This document shows positions 45,177 through 54,546 of a stretch of DNA of 64,000 bases, piece by piece. The stretch lies in the NCBI RefSeq assembly GCF_001941345.1, contig NZ_CP009251.1:744001-808000 (forward strand). Reading direction: 5' to 3'. A model generated the notes under the pieces. That model worked only from the letters and a program-made list of their open reading frames with translations, ran no database searches and was not told where the DNA came from. A program made the position numbers and the translations under genes. Every line of letters begins with the position of its first letter. Position 1 is the first letter of the stretch. Source of the DNA: Corynebacterium stationis. GTDB lineage: Bacteria; Actinomycetota; Actinomycetes; Mycobacteriales; Mycobacteriaceae.

Positions 45177-45722
45177 TTATCCCCAGTGGAATTTCTGGCG
45201 CAGACGGTTGGCAATGCGCTCAAAGCGGCGCTCCGGGAACAAGATGCCTTTGCGGCGTACTTGCTCTTCCGATACTTCTAGTACGCGGTCGAGACGCACC
45301 CAGCACTGCCGGCGCGAATCATCCCATTCACCTGAGCCGATGGCCAACCAGGCTTCATCGTCAGCATGCGAAGCATTAGGGGAGATCAAAAGTCCCAAAA
45401 CCGTGGAGCGAGTACGACCTACTAATAAAATGGCGCGCTCCGTCGGTGGCGAGCTGGGGCCTTCAGTTGGTGCCCACACCCACACGACTTCGCCGGAGTC
45501 GGCTTGGCCGTCCATATCGGGCGCGAAAAAGATCGAGCGTGCGCGTGCCTCGGTGTGCTCAACACGAATTTTGGCAGGTTTGCGGGGATCAGTCCCGCCA
45601 TGTGTTCCGTGCATGCCTAAGCGCGCATTGATGCGAGAAAGTCCAAGGTCTAAAGGCTCTTTCACCTCAATGCCAGCGACCTTGCGCAAGCGGGACACAA
45701 AGGTGTTATTCATATTCACCAT
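45177..45722 (-). CDS. PemK/MazF-like domain protein
   Basis: Protein of 181 aa. The central part ([20 protein letters not shown] and [20 protein letters not shown]) has the PemK/MazF barrel pattern with a variant start, and the later [18 protein letters not shown] is the usual strand-helix end. No antitoxin gene accompanies it. Actinobacteria conserve such a protein next to lepA, so it is more likely a stable chromosomal protein than an addiction toxin. The minus-strand start at 45722 faces lepA. Confidence 0.7.
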   Translation of the reverse strand: MVNMNNTFVSRLRKVAGIEVKEPLDLGLSRINARLGMHGTHGGTDPRKPAKIRVEHTEARARSIFFAPDMDGQADSGEVVWVWAPTEGPSSPPTERAILLVGRTRSTVLGLLISPNASHADDEAWLAIGSGEWDDSRRQCWVRLDRVLEVSEEQVRRKGILFPERRFERIANRLRQKFHWG

Positions 45723-45803
45723 CCTAACTCCTATTTTATAGGTTGTCTTCGGTATGGTTGGTACAAGCTTTCTTTATGTGCATGGAAATGGAATAGGAAC
45801 CTT

Positions 45804-47651
45804 TTGACTAACAATTTTGCCGTTTCGACGTTGACGGATCCCTCCCGGATCCGGAACTTCTGCATCATCGCGCACATTGACCATGGTAAGTCGACGTTGG
45901 CAGACCGTATTTTGCAGCTGTCTAATGTTGTTGCAGCGCGCGATATGCGCGATCAGTATCTGGACAACATGGATATTGAGCGCGAACGCGGTATCACCAT
46001 TAAGGCGCAGAACGTGCGTTTGCCGTGGATTCCTCGCTCGGGTGAGCACAAGGGGCAAGAAATTGTCCTGCAGATGATTGACACCCCAGGTCACGTTGAC
46101 TTCTCTTATGAGGTATCGCGCTCTTTGGATGCGTGTGAAGGAGCCATTTTGCTTGTCGATGCCGCCCAGGGCATCGAAGCACAAACGCTGGCTAACCTTT
46201 ATATGGCGATGGAAAATGACCTGGAAATCATTCCAGTGCTCAATAAGATTGACCTGCCTAATGCAGAGCCAGAAAAGTATGCGCTGGAAATCGCGAATAT
46301 CATTGGCGTGGAGCCAGAAGAAGTATTGCGCGTTTCCGGTAAGACCGGTGAAGGCGTACCGGAGCTTTTGGACAAGGTTACTGAGCTTATCCCTGCGCCG
46401 AGTAGTGATTTCGGCGTGGATGCGCCCGCACGCGCGATGATTTTTGACTCGGTCTATGACACCTACCGCGGCGTGGTTACCTACATCCGCATGGTGGATG
46501 GCAAATTGGAGCCGCGTCAAAAAGTCCGCATGATGAACACTGGCGTGGAGCTGGATATCTTAGAGCTCGGTGTGGTTTCCCCGACGCCAACACCGGTCAA
46601 GGGCCTAGGGCCTGGTGAGGTTGGCTACCTGATTACCGGCGTGAAAGACGTGCGTGAGACCAAGGTGGGTGACACCGTCACCTGGGCCGCCAAGGGCGCG
46701 GATGAGCCGCTGACCGGTTACGCCGATCCGAAGCCAATGGTGTACTCGGGTCTGTTCCCAATTTCGCAGGCAGATTTCCCGGCTTTGCGTGATGCGTTGC
46801 AAAAGCTTCAGCTTAACGATGCCTCGCTGACCTACGAACCAGAAACCTCCGTCGCGTTGGGCTTTGGTTTCCGCTGTGGCTTCTTGGGCCTTTTGCACAT
46901 GGAAATTACCCGTGACCGCCTGCAGCGCGAGTTCGACCTAGACCTGATTTCCACGGCGCCTTCGGTAACCTACCGTGTTTTGAGTGAAGATGGTTCGGAG
47001 CGGATGGTGCACAACCCTTCGGATTGGCCAAGTGGCAAAATTCCGGAGGTCTACGAGCCTATCGTGAAGATGACGATCATCGTTCCGGAGGCTTATGTGG
47101 GCCCGACGATGGAGCTGTGTCAGACCAAGCGTGGACAGATGCAGGGTATGGATTACCTGTCTGAAGACCGCGTGGAGTTGCGTTATGTCATGCCTTTGGG
47201 TGAGATTATTTTCGACTTCTTCGACATGCTCAAGTCTCGTACGAAGGGCTATGCTTCCCTCAACTACGAGGAAGCAGGTGAGCAGGAGGCAGACCTAGTC
47301 AAGGTTGATATCTTGCTTCAAGGCGAGCCAGTTGATGCGTTTTCGGCCATCGTGCACAAGGACAATGCCAATTACTACGGCAATAAGATGACCAAGAAGC
47401 TTAAAGAGCTCATCCCGCGCCAGCAGTTTGAGGTGCCTATTCAGGCTGCGATTGGCTCGAAGATCATTAGCCGTGAGAATATTCGCGCGATGCGCAAGGA
47501 CGTGTTGTCTAAGTGCTATGGCGGCGATATTTCCCGTAAGCGCAAACTGCTGGAGAAGCAGAAGGCCGGTAAGAAGCGCATGAAGGCGATTGGTTCGGTC
47601 AACGTTCCGCAGGAAGCATTCGTGGCGGCGTTGTCCACTGATTCGGAATAA
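45804..47651 (+). CDS. lepA: elongation factor 4 (back-translocase)
   Basis: Translational GTPase of 615 aa acting on stalled ribosomes. G1 AHIDHGKST at about 23-31, G3 DTPGHVDF at about 93-100, G4 NKIDLP at about 147-152 and the LepA-specific C-terminal end ([38 protein letters not shown]) are present. The start is TTG at 45804, giving the N-terminus [20 protein letters not shown], with AGGAACC upstream. It is divergent from the PemK-like gene. Confidence 0.97.
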   Translation: MTNNFAVSTLTDPSRIRNFCIIAHIDHGKSTLADRILQLSNVVAARDMRDQYLDNMDIERERGITIKAQNVRLPWIPRSGEHKGQEIVLQMIDTPGHVDFSYEVSRSLDACEGAILLVDAAQGIEAQTLANLYMAMENDLEIIPVLNKIDLPNAEPEKYALEIANIIGVEPEEVLRVSGKTGEGVPELLDKVTELIPAPSSDFGVDAPARAMIFDSVYDTYRGVVTYIRMVDGKLEPRQKVRMMNTGVELDILELGVVSPTPTPVKGLGPGEVGYLITGVKDVRETKVGDTVTWAAKGADEPLTGYADPKPMVYSGLFPISQADFPALRDALQKLQLNDASLTYEPETSVALGFGFRCGFLGLLHMEITRDRLQREFDLDLISTAPSVTYRVLSEDGSERMVHNPSDWPSGKIPEVYEPIVKMTIIVPEAYVGPTMELCQTKRGQMQGMDYLSEDRVELRYVMPLGEIIFDFFDMLKSRTKGYASLNYEEAGEQEADLVKVDILLQGEPVDAFSAIVHKDNANYYGNKMTKKLKELIPRQQFEVPIQAAIGSKIISRENIRAMRKDVLSKCYGGDISRKRKLLEKQKAGKKRMKAIGSVNVPQEAFVAALSTDSE

Positions 47652-47683
47652 AACCGAAATAAACATCGCTAGACTTGGTTGGC

Positions 47684-49102
47684 ATGGAATCACCTTCTGG
47701 AAATCCTTATAGCCAACTCAAGCCAAAGCGTAAGCTTCCACGGCAAGGGCAGCAACTGCCGCCTTTGCCCTACGTTGCCTCGACTATTGAGGGGCGCAGT
47801 GCCGGTGAGGTCTTTCGGGAAACCGGCACCGCGATGGTCGAAGAGCTCCAAGAATTGCGGCGCACGCTGCACCGTCATCCAGAAATCGGATTAGAGCTCC
47901 CGCGTACCCAAAAAGCGGTTTTGAATGCGCTGGAGGGTTTACCACTGGAGATTACCCTCGGCCAAGATTTAAGCTCGGTGACCGCAGTCATGCGCGGCGG
48001 CAAGCGCGGCGAACGCCCCGTCTCGGTGCTTTTGCGCGCGGACATGGATGCCTTGGCGGTGAAAGAACGCACCGGCAGTCCTTTTGCATCCACCAATGAC
48101 TATATGCACGCATGTGGGCATGACCTGCATACCGCGGCTTTGGTGGGTGCCGCGCACATACTGTCCAAGCACCGTGAAGAAATCGCAGGCGATGTCATCT
48201 TCATGTTCCAGCCGGGCGAAGAAGGTCCCGGCGGGGCAGACATCATGATTGAGGAAGGCGTGTTGGATGTTGCCGGGCGCCGTCCAATCGCTGCCTATGG
48301 CCTGCACGTGGGCCCGCAAGACCGCGGGACTTTCCATTACATCAATGGCCCGACAATGGCCTCGTCTTCGAACCTAGCCGTGACAGTCTATGGCAAGGGT
48401 GGGCACGGTTCGCGTCCGCACGATGCCGTGGATCCGGTGACCTGTTTGGCAGAGATCATTACCTCCCTGCAAACCGCGATTACACGCCGCTTCGATGCAC
48501 TTGAACCCATCGTGTTGACGGTGACCAATCTGCGCGCGGGCGATGGTGCTTTCAACGCGATTCCGGATCAGGCATCGTTCAGCGCGACAGTTCGCGTGCT
48601 GCGTGATGAGCAGATCAACGCCGTGCGCCAAGTGATCGGCGAAGTCACCTCCAATATCGCCGCTGCGCACCGCTGCTCCGTCGAAGTCGATTTCGAGGTC
48701 CTGTATCCCACCACCAAGACCAACGCGCGTGAGAACCAATTCGCAGCGACCGTGTGGGGCGCGCAATTTGGGCCAGACTCCATCCGCCAGTTTGAGGCAC
48801 CAATGATGGCGTCTGAAGATTTCGGCGCGGTCCTTGCACAGGTCCCCGGCTCTTTCTTCTGGCTGGGCACTGCAAACCCGCAGACCCCTTATGCGCAGCG
48901 CGAATGGAATCACTCGCCGCTCGCGCGTTTCGATGACTCCATTTTGGGGGATCAGGCAGCTGCGTTGGCATCGATAGCCTTTGAGCGCCTTGCCACCGAA
49001 GACCAGCATCCTTCGACGATCACAAAGGCTGCCCGTACAGCGGTAAAAACGGGCAGCCCTAGTGCGAAAGCGGGAGAGCCAGTGAAGGCTCCAGAGGATT
49101 AA
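47684..49102 (+). CDS. M20-family amidohydrolase (N-acyl amino-acid hydrolase type)
   Basis: Zinc peptidase/amidohydrolase of about 472 aa. HACGHDLHTAALVGAAHIL, FQPGEEGPGGADIMIEEGVL and the dimerisation-domain HGSRPHDAVDP are the standard motifs; DFGAVLAQVPGSFFWLG closes the fold. Members remove acyl groups from amino acids or hydrolyse indole conjugates. The last 30 codons form a low-complexity tail that runs through a perfect 10-bp hairpin, so the ORF may once have ended earlier. Start ATG 47684 is preferred over TTG 47675. It overlaps the convergent BCCT gene by 4 bp. Confidence 0.82.
   Translation: MESPSGNPYSQLKPKRKLPRQGQQLPPLPYVASTIEGRSAGEVFRETGTAMVEELQELRRTLHRHPEIGLELPRTQKAVLNALEGLPLEITLGQDLSSVTAVMRGGKRGERPVSVLLRADMDALAVKERTGSPFASTNDYMHACGHDLHTAALVGAAHILSKHREEIAGDVIFMFQPGEEGPGGADIMIEEGVLDVAGRRPIAAYGLHVGPQDRGTFHYINGPTMASSSNLAVTVYGKGGHGSRPHDAVDPVTCLAEIITSLQTAITRRFDALEPIVLTVTNLRAGDGAFNAIPDQASFSATVRVLRDEQINAVRQVIGEVTSNIAAAHRCSVEVDFEVLYPTTKTNARENQFAATVWGAQFGPDSIRQFEAPMMASEDFGAVLAQVPGSFFWLGTANPQTPYAQREWNHSPLARFDDSILGDQAAALASIAFERLATEDQHPSTITKAARTAVKTGSPSAKAGEPVKAPED
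49027..49058. terminator. hairpin inside the amidohydrolase 3' end, probable bidirectional terminator
   Basis: GGCTGCCCGT at 49027-49036 and ACGGGCAGCC at 49049-49058 form a perfect 10-bp stem with a 12-nt loop. It lies 41 bp beyond the BCCT stop in its direction of transcription. A short T-run (TTTG) follows on the minus strand. It is inside the coding part of the convergent amidohydrolase. Confidence 0.55.
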
Positions 49103-50970
49103 TCCTTCTTTGACTCGTCTTCGTAGCCATCGGCCCATTTACCGGTGTCGAAGTCGTAGTCGACGTTGTCTCCGTCTTCATCGGTGCGCTGGTACCACTC
49201 GGTGTAGCGCTCAGAGGTGGAGTCGAAGTCAGCGCCGGCGCCGCGGCCCTCTTCTGCCGAGCGCACGGTGAGCTCAAAGTCATCGCCGTGTTCTTCCAGA
49301 CCGCGAATAACCGCGTTGGCGACCGCCGTTTGCGCGTAGGTGCGGCGGATAAACATCGGGTCGCTGCGCAGGTCTTTGACAAAGGCGACCATCATCACCA
49401 GAAGCACCACACTAAACGGCAACGCGGATAGGATGGTCAGGTTCTGCAGACCGGAAAGTACATCTTCGCCGCCGGTGAGCAGCATGACGATTGCGATACC
49501 CATCATGCATAGCCCCCAGAAGACTACGAGCAGTTTATTCGGGGTCGGGTTGCCCTTGGACGACATTGTGCCCATGACCACCGAAGCTGAGTCAGCGGAG
49601 GTGATGAAGAAGATCGCCAGCACAAAGAGCAAGATAAACGGGGTGATTTGGCCGAGCGGGAGGTTCTGGAACATCGCAAAGAGCACAGCCTCGCCGCCTT
49701 CTGAGCCGTCGAAGCCTTCGACACCTTGCTGATGGAACGTAATGGCGGTGCCGCCGAAGACGGTAAAGGCCAAAATCAAAATCAAGGTTGGCGCAAATAC
49801 GGTAACGACGGTGAATTCACGTAGCGTTCGGCCACGGGAGATGCGAGCTACGAACATGCCGACAAATGGTGTCCATGCGATCCACCAGGCCCAGTAGAAG
49901 GCGGTCCAGTAGGACTGGAATTCGATGGTTTCATCGCCCCAAGACAAGGATTTTGCCATCATCGGCAACAGCTCGTTGATGTACATCAAAATACCCGAAG
50001 GCAAAAGGTTGAGCAGCAAGAGTGTCGGGCCGACGATGAATACGAAGAGCACAAAAGCCAAGGTGAGCGAAATATTGATGTTGGAGAGGTAGCGCACCCC
50101 GCGTGAAACGCCGGACACGGCAGAGAAGATAAAGCCAATACCCAAAATCGCGATGATGATAACCAACGTGGTGTTGGTGGCAGGACCTGCGCCGGAGACG
50201 ATTTCCACACCTTGGCCAATCTGCACGGCGGAAACACCCAAGGTTGCAGCGGTGCCGAACAAAGTGGCAATCAGCGCGAGAATATCAATGAGTTTGCCCA
50301 GTGGGCCATCGGTGTCACGCGAGCCAAAGAGCGGCTTGAAAATAGAAGAAATCAAGGTCACGCGGCCGCGGCGGTAGGAAGAATAAGCAATCGCGGCACC
50401 GACTAGGGCATAAGCTGCCCAGGGTGAAAGGCCCCAGTGGAAGTGCGATTGTGCCATCGCTTGGTGCAAGGCTTCGACGCTATTGCCGTCGACGGTGTGT
50501 GGCGGGGGAGTGATGTAATGTGACAGCGGTTCGGAAGGCCCATAGAAAAACAGCCCCACGCCGATGCCCGCACCGAACATCATGGCTACCCAGGAAAATC
50601 GCCGGAATTCTGGCTCTTCGTCGTCTTTTCCTAGCTTGATGCGCCCGAGCTTGGAGAATCCCACATAGGCCATGACCGCGATGGCCATGATCATTGTGAA
50701 GTTCAGCAGCCAACCGGCATTAGTTATAGCCCAGCTAAAGCCTGTCGATGCAGCCTCGGAGACCTGGTCGGGGCGCCACACGCCCCAAATGATGAAGCTA
50801 ACAATGAGTACTGCGGTGACGGAGAAAATGATTTTGTCGACTGCGAAGCGGTTGCGTTGTTCTTCAACCGGGATACCTGGAACCAGGCCAGGGTGCATGT
50901 CGTGGGGATAAATTCCAACGGTAGTTTGGCGACTACCGCCTTGGGGAGGTTGCGATGGTTTATCGCTCAT
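49099..50970 (-). CDS. BCCT-family transporter (betaine/ectoine/carnitine type)
   Basis: Membrane protein of 623 aa with 12 predicted helices and cytoplasmic N- and C-terminal extensions, the C-terminal one acidic. The substrate-site helix FYWAWWIAWTPFVGMFVARI and FFYGPSEPLSHY are BCCT signatures. In Corynebacterium these carriers (BetP, EctP, LcoP, ProP partners) take up compatible solutes under osmotic stress. The lack of a long positive C-terminal helix makes BetP itself less likely. ATG 50970 follows AAGGATCAGC. Confidence 0.85.
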   Translation of the reverse strand: MSDKPSQPPQGGSRQTTVGIYPHDMHPGLVPGIPVEEQRNRFAVDKIIFSVTAVLIVSFIIWGVWRPDQVSEAASTGFSWAITNAGWLLNFTMIMAIAVMAYVGFSKLGRIKLGKDDEEPEFRRFSWVAMMFGAGIGVGLFFYGPSEPLSHYITPPPHTVDGNSVEALHQAMAQSHFHWGLSPWAAYALVGAAIAYSSYRRGRVTLISSIFKPLFGSRDTDGPLGKLIDILALIATLFGTAATLGVSAVQIGQGVEIVSGAGPATNTTLVIIIAILGIGFIFSAVSGVSRGVRYLSNINISLTLAFVLFVFIVGPTLLLLNLLPSGILMYINELLPMMAKSLSWGDETIEFQSYWTAFYWAWWIAWTPFVGMFVARISRGRTLREFTVVTVFAPTLILILAFTVFGGTAITFHQQGVEGFDGSEGGEAVLFAMFQNLPLGQITPFILLFVLAIFFITSADSASVVMGTMSSKGNPTPNKLLVVFWGLCMMGIAIVMLLTGGEDVLSGLQNLTILSALPFSVVLLVMMVAFVKDLRSDPMFIRRTYAQTAVANAVIRGLEEHGDDFELTVRSAEEGRGAGADFDSTSERYTEWYQRTDEDGDNVDYDFDTGKWADGYEDESKKD

Positions 50971-50997
50971 GCTGATCCTTAAGAGATCGATTACAAA

Positions 50998-51003
50998 ATT
51001 ATA
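50998..51003 (-). promoter_or_regulatory. candidate -10 box of the BCCT gene
   Basis: On the minus strand a perfect TATAAT lies 28 bp before the BCCT ATG in an A+T-rich context. The -35 position reads AATGGA, which is weak, as is common in Corynebacterium. Confidence 0.4.
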
Positions 51004-51197
51004 TAAATTAATGAGGGCTATCCATTATTCCGAAAAACCCAGGACAGCACAATTTTTAGGCTCAAGTGTGGGAGATTGATCAGCTTTAACCAGAGCCGTT
51101 CGCCATTAGTACTACTTAGGAAAATTCCATCGTTGTAAGCTATATTGGTTCGTGGAACTTAAATTTATACCTCGAAGTGAAAGTGGGTTTAGCGCTC

Positions 51198-51326
51198 ATG
51201 AACTCCCCTTCGGAAGGATCACACGCTGCGGAGATCGCTTGCTTGGAAGAAGCCTTCGCGGTCTTTGAGTACTCGGAAGAGCACTTGCTCGATGGGTCAT
51301 TTTTATTGGACGTGCATTCGAGCTAG
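51198..51326 (+). CDS. possible small protein, unknown
   Basis: An ATG-started frame of 42 codons ends with TAG. It begins MNSPSEGSHAAEIACLEEAF and is acidic, with no hydrophobic segment. An in-frame GTG at 51177 could extend it by seven residues. No clear ribosome-binding site is present. I cannot match it to a family. It may be a remnant or chance. Confidence 0.25.
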   Translation: MNSPSEGSHAAEIACLEEAFAVFEYSEEHLLDGSFLLDVHSS

Positions 51327-51338
51327 TTAGCTCTCAAG

Positions 51339-52778
51339 CTACGTAACAGAAAGTAGTGCTTGGGTGTAGCTATGCTGGGGGTTTTCCCATATCTGCTCAA
51401 TGGGGCCCTGCTCAACGATTTCCCCTTCATGCATCACCGCTACGTGTGTGCAGAGCTGACGCACGACGGCTAAGTCGTGAGAAATAAATAGCAGAGTCAA
51501 ATCCAGCTGCTCGACTAAGGAATTTAAAAGATCGAGGATCTGCAAGCGCACGGAGACATCGAGCGCGGAGACTGCTTCATCGGCAAGCAAAATATCAGGA
51601 TTGCCAACAATTGCGCGCGCAATGGAGATTCTTTGACGCTGCCCGCCGGAAAATTCATGCGGATAGCGCGTGGCGTGCTCGGGTAGAAGACCTACTGCTG
51701 TGAGTACTTTGTCCACCTGGGCGGTGACATCGCGTTTTTCCGGCAGCCCTTCGGCGATAATCGAGCGCACGGTCATGCGCGGGTCTAAAGAGCCCTGGGG
51801 GTCTTGGAAAACCATCTGCAGCGAGCCGGACACGGTGACATTTCCTGAGGTCGGCTGAGTCAGCCCTGCAATCATGTTCAGCAGGGTGCTCTTTCCGGAA
51901 CCGGAGCCACCGACTAGACCCCAGCGGCTGCTGCGGGGGATTTCTAAACTGACCTGGTGTGCGGCGGTATTTGTGCCGTAGATTTTGCTCACGTTATCGA
52001 GGCGCACGGCAATCTCCGTTGCGGCAGCCGGGTGCGTTGTGGGGCTACCAAGTTGGGAAGCCGCGATAAGTTCTTGGGTATAAGAATGCTGCGGGTTGTG
52101 AAGCACATCGGCGGTGGCACCAGATTCGACAATCACACCTGATTGCAGCACGAGAGTTTCGGTGCACATGCGCCCCACAACGCCTAAGTCGTGGGTAATA
52201 AATAGCAAAGACAGGCCACGATCCTCCACCAGCTTTTCTACCAGGTTTAAGATTTCTGCTTGCGTGGTGGCATCGAGTGCGGTGGTGGGCTCATCACAAA
52301 TGAGCAGGTCTGGATCTTGTGCGAGCGCCATGGCAATCATGACGCGCTGGCGCTGCCCGCCCGATAGCTGGTGCGGATAGCGCGAGCCGAAGGAGGAATC
52401 CAGGCCAACTTCTTCCAACAACCGTGTAGTAGCTGCTGTGGAGGCGGGGATTTGCTTGGAGACTTTCATTAGCGGGTCTAGTGCGCTCATGGGCTCTTGG
52501 AAGATCATGGCGATCTTGTTACCGCGCAGCTTCGACATCTCGCGGTCAGACAACCCGAGCAGCTCACGGCCGTGGAAAGTAATCGAGCCGGAAGTACGCA
52601 AAGCCTGTGGCAAAAGCCCGATGATGGACAAAGCCGTCAGTGACTTGCCGGAGCCGGATTCGCCGATAAGACCAACGCGTCCGCCGCGGGGGATTTCCAG
52701 AGATATCCCCTCCAGTAGTGGAGTGGAATTGGTGCTGACCTGTAGATCGGTGATCTGAAGAATAGGAGTATCAGTCAC
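51339..52778 (-). CDS. peptide-type ABC transporter ATPase, two nucleotide-binding domains fused
   Basis: Cytosolic ATPase of 479 aa with two complete ABC domains, equivalent to DppD and DppF in one chain. Domain 1: Walker A GESGSGKS near 38-45, signature LSGGQRQR, Walker B LLICDEPTTALD. Domain 2: Walker A GGSGSGKST near 292-300, signature FSGGQRQR, Walker B ILLADEAVSALD. It powers the two permeases upstream. Last gene of the operon led by a GntR regulator. Overlaps nothing; 2 bp after the permease stop. Confidence 0.9.
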   Translation of the reverse strand: MTDTPILQITDLQVSTNSTPLLEGISLEIPRGGRVGLIGESGSGKSLTALSIIGLLPQALRTSGSITFHGRELLGLSDREMSKLRGNKIAMIFQEPMSALDPLMKVSKQIPASTAATTRLLEEVGLDSSFGSRYPHQLSGGQRQRVMIAMALAQDPDLLICDEPTTALDATTQAEILNLVEKLVEDRGLSLLFITHDLGVVGRMCTETLVLQSGVIVESGATADVLHNPQHSYTQELIAASQLGSPTTHPAAATEIAVRLDNVSKIYGTNTAAHQVSLEIPRSSRWGLVGGSGSGKSTLLNMIAGLTQPTSGNVTVSGSLQMVFQDPQGSLDPRMTVRSIIAEGLPEKRDVTAQVDKVLTAVGLLPEHATRYPHEFSGGQRQRISIARAIVGNPDILLADEAVSALDVSVRLQILDLLNSLVEQLDLTLLFISHDLAVVRQLCTHVAVMHEGEIVEQGPIEQIWENPQHSYTQALLSVT

Positions 52779-52780
52779 GA

Positions 52781-53614
52781 TTAATTCCTCCGGGTGAGTT
52801 GACGCGGGTCTAAGATATCGCGAAGGCCATCGCCAAGCAGGTTAAACCCCAAAACTGTCAATGCGATGGCAAGCCCTGGCCACAGCGTTAGCGTGGGGTT
52901 AACCGCCAGCAGCGATTGGGCATCTTGAAGCATGCGCCCCCAAGATGCGGCGGGTGGGGCGGTGCCTAATCCGAGGTAGCTCAGCGCCGCCTCTGCCAGG
53001 ATGGCGAGCGCAAAATACACCGAAGATTGAACGATAACTAACCCAGAGATATTCGGGAAGACGTGACGGTAGGCAATCTGAAATTCGGAGACTTTAGAGA
53101 CACGCGCCGCTGCGATGAAGTCTTGCGACATCACCTGCAAAGTGCCAGAGCGTGACACCCGGGCAAAAGAGGGAATGCCGGCGACACCGATGGCGATCAT
53201 GGCCGTTAGCGTCGAAGGTCCCCACACAGCACCGGCGATAATCGCCAGCAACAGCGCCGGGAAAGCCAGCAACAGGTCAGCGCTGCGCATAACCAGGGAG
53301 TCGAGGAACTTCCCCTGGCGCATACCGGCGGCAATACCCAGCGGTACGCCAATGGCAGCGGAAATCGCAACGGCGATAATGCCGACAAAAAGCGTAATCT
53401 GCGCGCCCACCAGCAAACGCGAAAGCACATCGCGGCCGAAGCGGTCGGTGCCCAAAAGATGCTCGGCGCTACCTCCTGCTAAACGCTCTGTAGGAATCGC
53501 GAGCAAGGGATCATAAGGAGTCCACACTACAGACACCAGGGCTGCAAGTACCGTGGCACCGACAATAATCAAGCCGATCCAGCCCGTGACAGATAGTCGT
53601 CGCAAAAGGCTCAT
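52781..53614 (-). CDS. peptide-type ABC permease (DppC/NikC family)
   Basis: Membrane permease of 277 aa with six helices. The LLGTDRFGRDVLSRLLVGAQ string (about 53-72) and the EAA loop AARVSKVSEFQIAYRHVFPN (about 169-188) are typical of the C-subunit of peptide/nickel importers. It overlaps the B-subunit gene by 4 bp and forms the membrane channel with it. Confidence 0.9.
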   Translation of the reverse strand: MSLLRRLSVTGWIGLIIVGATVLAALVSVVWTPYDPLLAIPTERLAGGSAEHLLGTDRFGRDVLSRLLVGAQITLFVGIIAVAISAAIGVPLGIAAGMRQGKFLDSLVMRSADLLLAFPALLLAIIAGAVWGPSTLTAMIAIGVAGIPSFARVSRSGTLQVMSQDFIAAARVSKVSEFQIAYRHVFPNISGLVIVQSSVYFALAILAEAALSYLGLGTAPPAASWGRMLQDAQSLLAVNPTLTLWPGLAIALTVLGFNLLGDGLRDILDPRQLTRRN

Positions 53615-54546
53615 GAGCGTGCTCCTTGGCGCAGGCGGGGGTCGATTAGGCGGTAGGCGGCATCGGTAAGCGCATTAATCGTCAAGGTAAATGCCACGAG
53701 CACCATGACCAGGGATTGGACGGTGGTTAAATCGCGGACGGAGACTGCATCGAGAAGCATGGAGCCTAAACCTGGAATGACAAAAACCTCTTCGATGACC
53801 ACGGCGCCGACAATCAGCGTGGTAAATTGCACGCCCGCCACCGTAAGCACCGGCAGCGCAGCATTACGCAGGCCATGACGCCACAAGGCCCTGGTAGTGG
53901 ATTGACCGAGTGCGCGCGCGGTGCGGATGTAGTCCTGGTTTAAAACATCCAAAATGGCCGAGCGGACATAGCGGGTTAAAATCGCGCCCTGCACCAGCGC
54001 CAAAGCAATCACCGGCATGACCAAGTGGGAAAGGAAGGAGCCCACGCCCTGATTGGGCGGCGACCAGCCATTAGCCGGCAGCCAGCCTAGCTGCACAGCG
54101 AAAATCGCGACCAGGATAATACCCACTAAAAAGCTTGGGATGGCGATGCCCAGCTGCGTGAGAGCATTGCTTATCGATGCCTTCCGCTGCGCCGTCCACA
54201 TCCCCAAAGGAATCGCAATCACCAAAGCGAGTAGCAATGCCACACCGACCAAGATGAGGGAGACCTGCGCGCGGTCAATAACTTGCGCGGTGATATTTTG
54301 CTGCGAAGCCAAGGAAACTCCGAAGTCCCCGGTGAGAAGACCACCGAGCCACTGGCCATATTGCGCAAGCAGCGGGCGGTCCAAGCCCATGGTGGTGGTC
54401 AATTCCGCAACGGATTCCTCGGTCGCGTTCACACCGAGCGCCACGCGCGCCGGGTTGCCGGGGACGGCGCGCATGAGAAGGAAGATCAACACGGAGGCAG
54501 CAGCCAGGGTCAGCATGTAGCGACCCAGCACTTTGAGCAGCGTCAC
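53611..54546 (-). CDS. peptide-type ABC permease (DppB/NikB family)
   Basis: Membrane permease of 311 aa with six helices. N-terminal [20 protein letters not shown] and the EAA loop [20 protein letters not shown] (about 208-227) identify the B-subunit. It overlaps the substrate-binding-protein gene and the C-subunit gene by 4 bp each, so the whole operon is translationally coupled. Confidence 0.9.
   Translation of the reverse strand: MTLLKVLGRYMLTLAAASVLIFLLMRAVPGNPARVALGVNATEESVAELTTTMGLDRPLLAQYGQWLGGLLTGDFGVSLASQQNITAQVIDRAQVSLILVGVALLLALVIAIPLGMWTAQRKASISNALTQLGIAIPSFLVGIILVAIFAVQLGWLPANGWSPPNQGVGSFLSHLVMPVIALALVQGAILTRYVRSAILDVLNQDYIRTARALGQSTTRALWRHGLRNAALPVLTVAGVQFTTLIVGAVVIEEVFVIPGLGSMLLDAVSVRDLTTVQSLVMVLVAFTLTINALTDAAYRLIDPRLRQGARS

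Larger units (their letters stand above)
50971..51338. other. 368-bp intergenic region
   Basis: This stretch separates the BCCT gene from the peptide-type ABC operon. It is A+T-rich near the BCCT start. A good -10 box is visible there, and one short open frame (51198-51326) toward the other end. No repeats, RNA gene or clear terminator for the ABC operon could be found. Confidence 0.5.
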
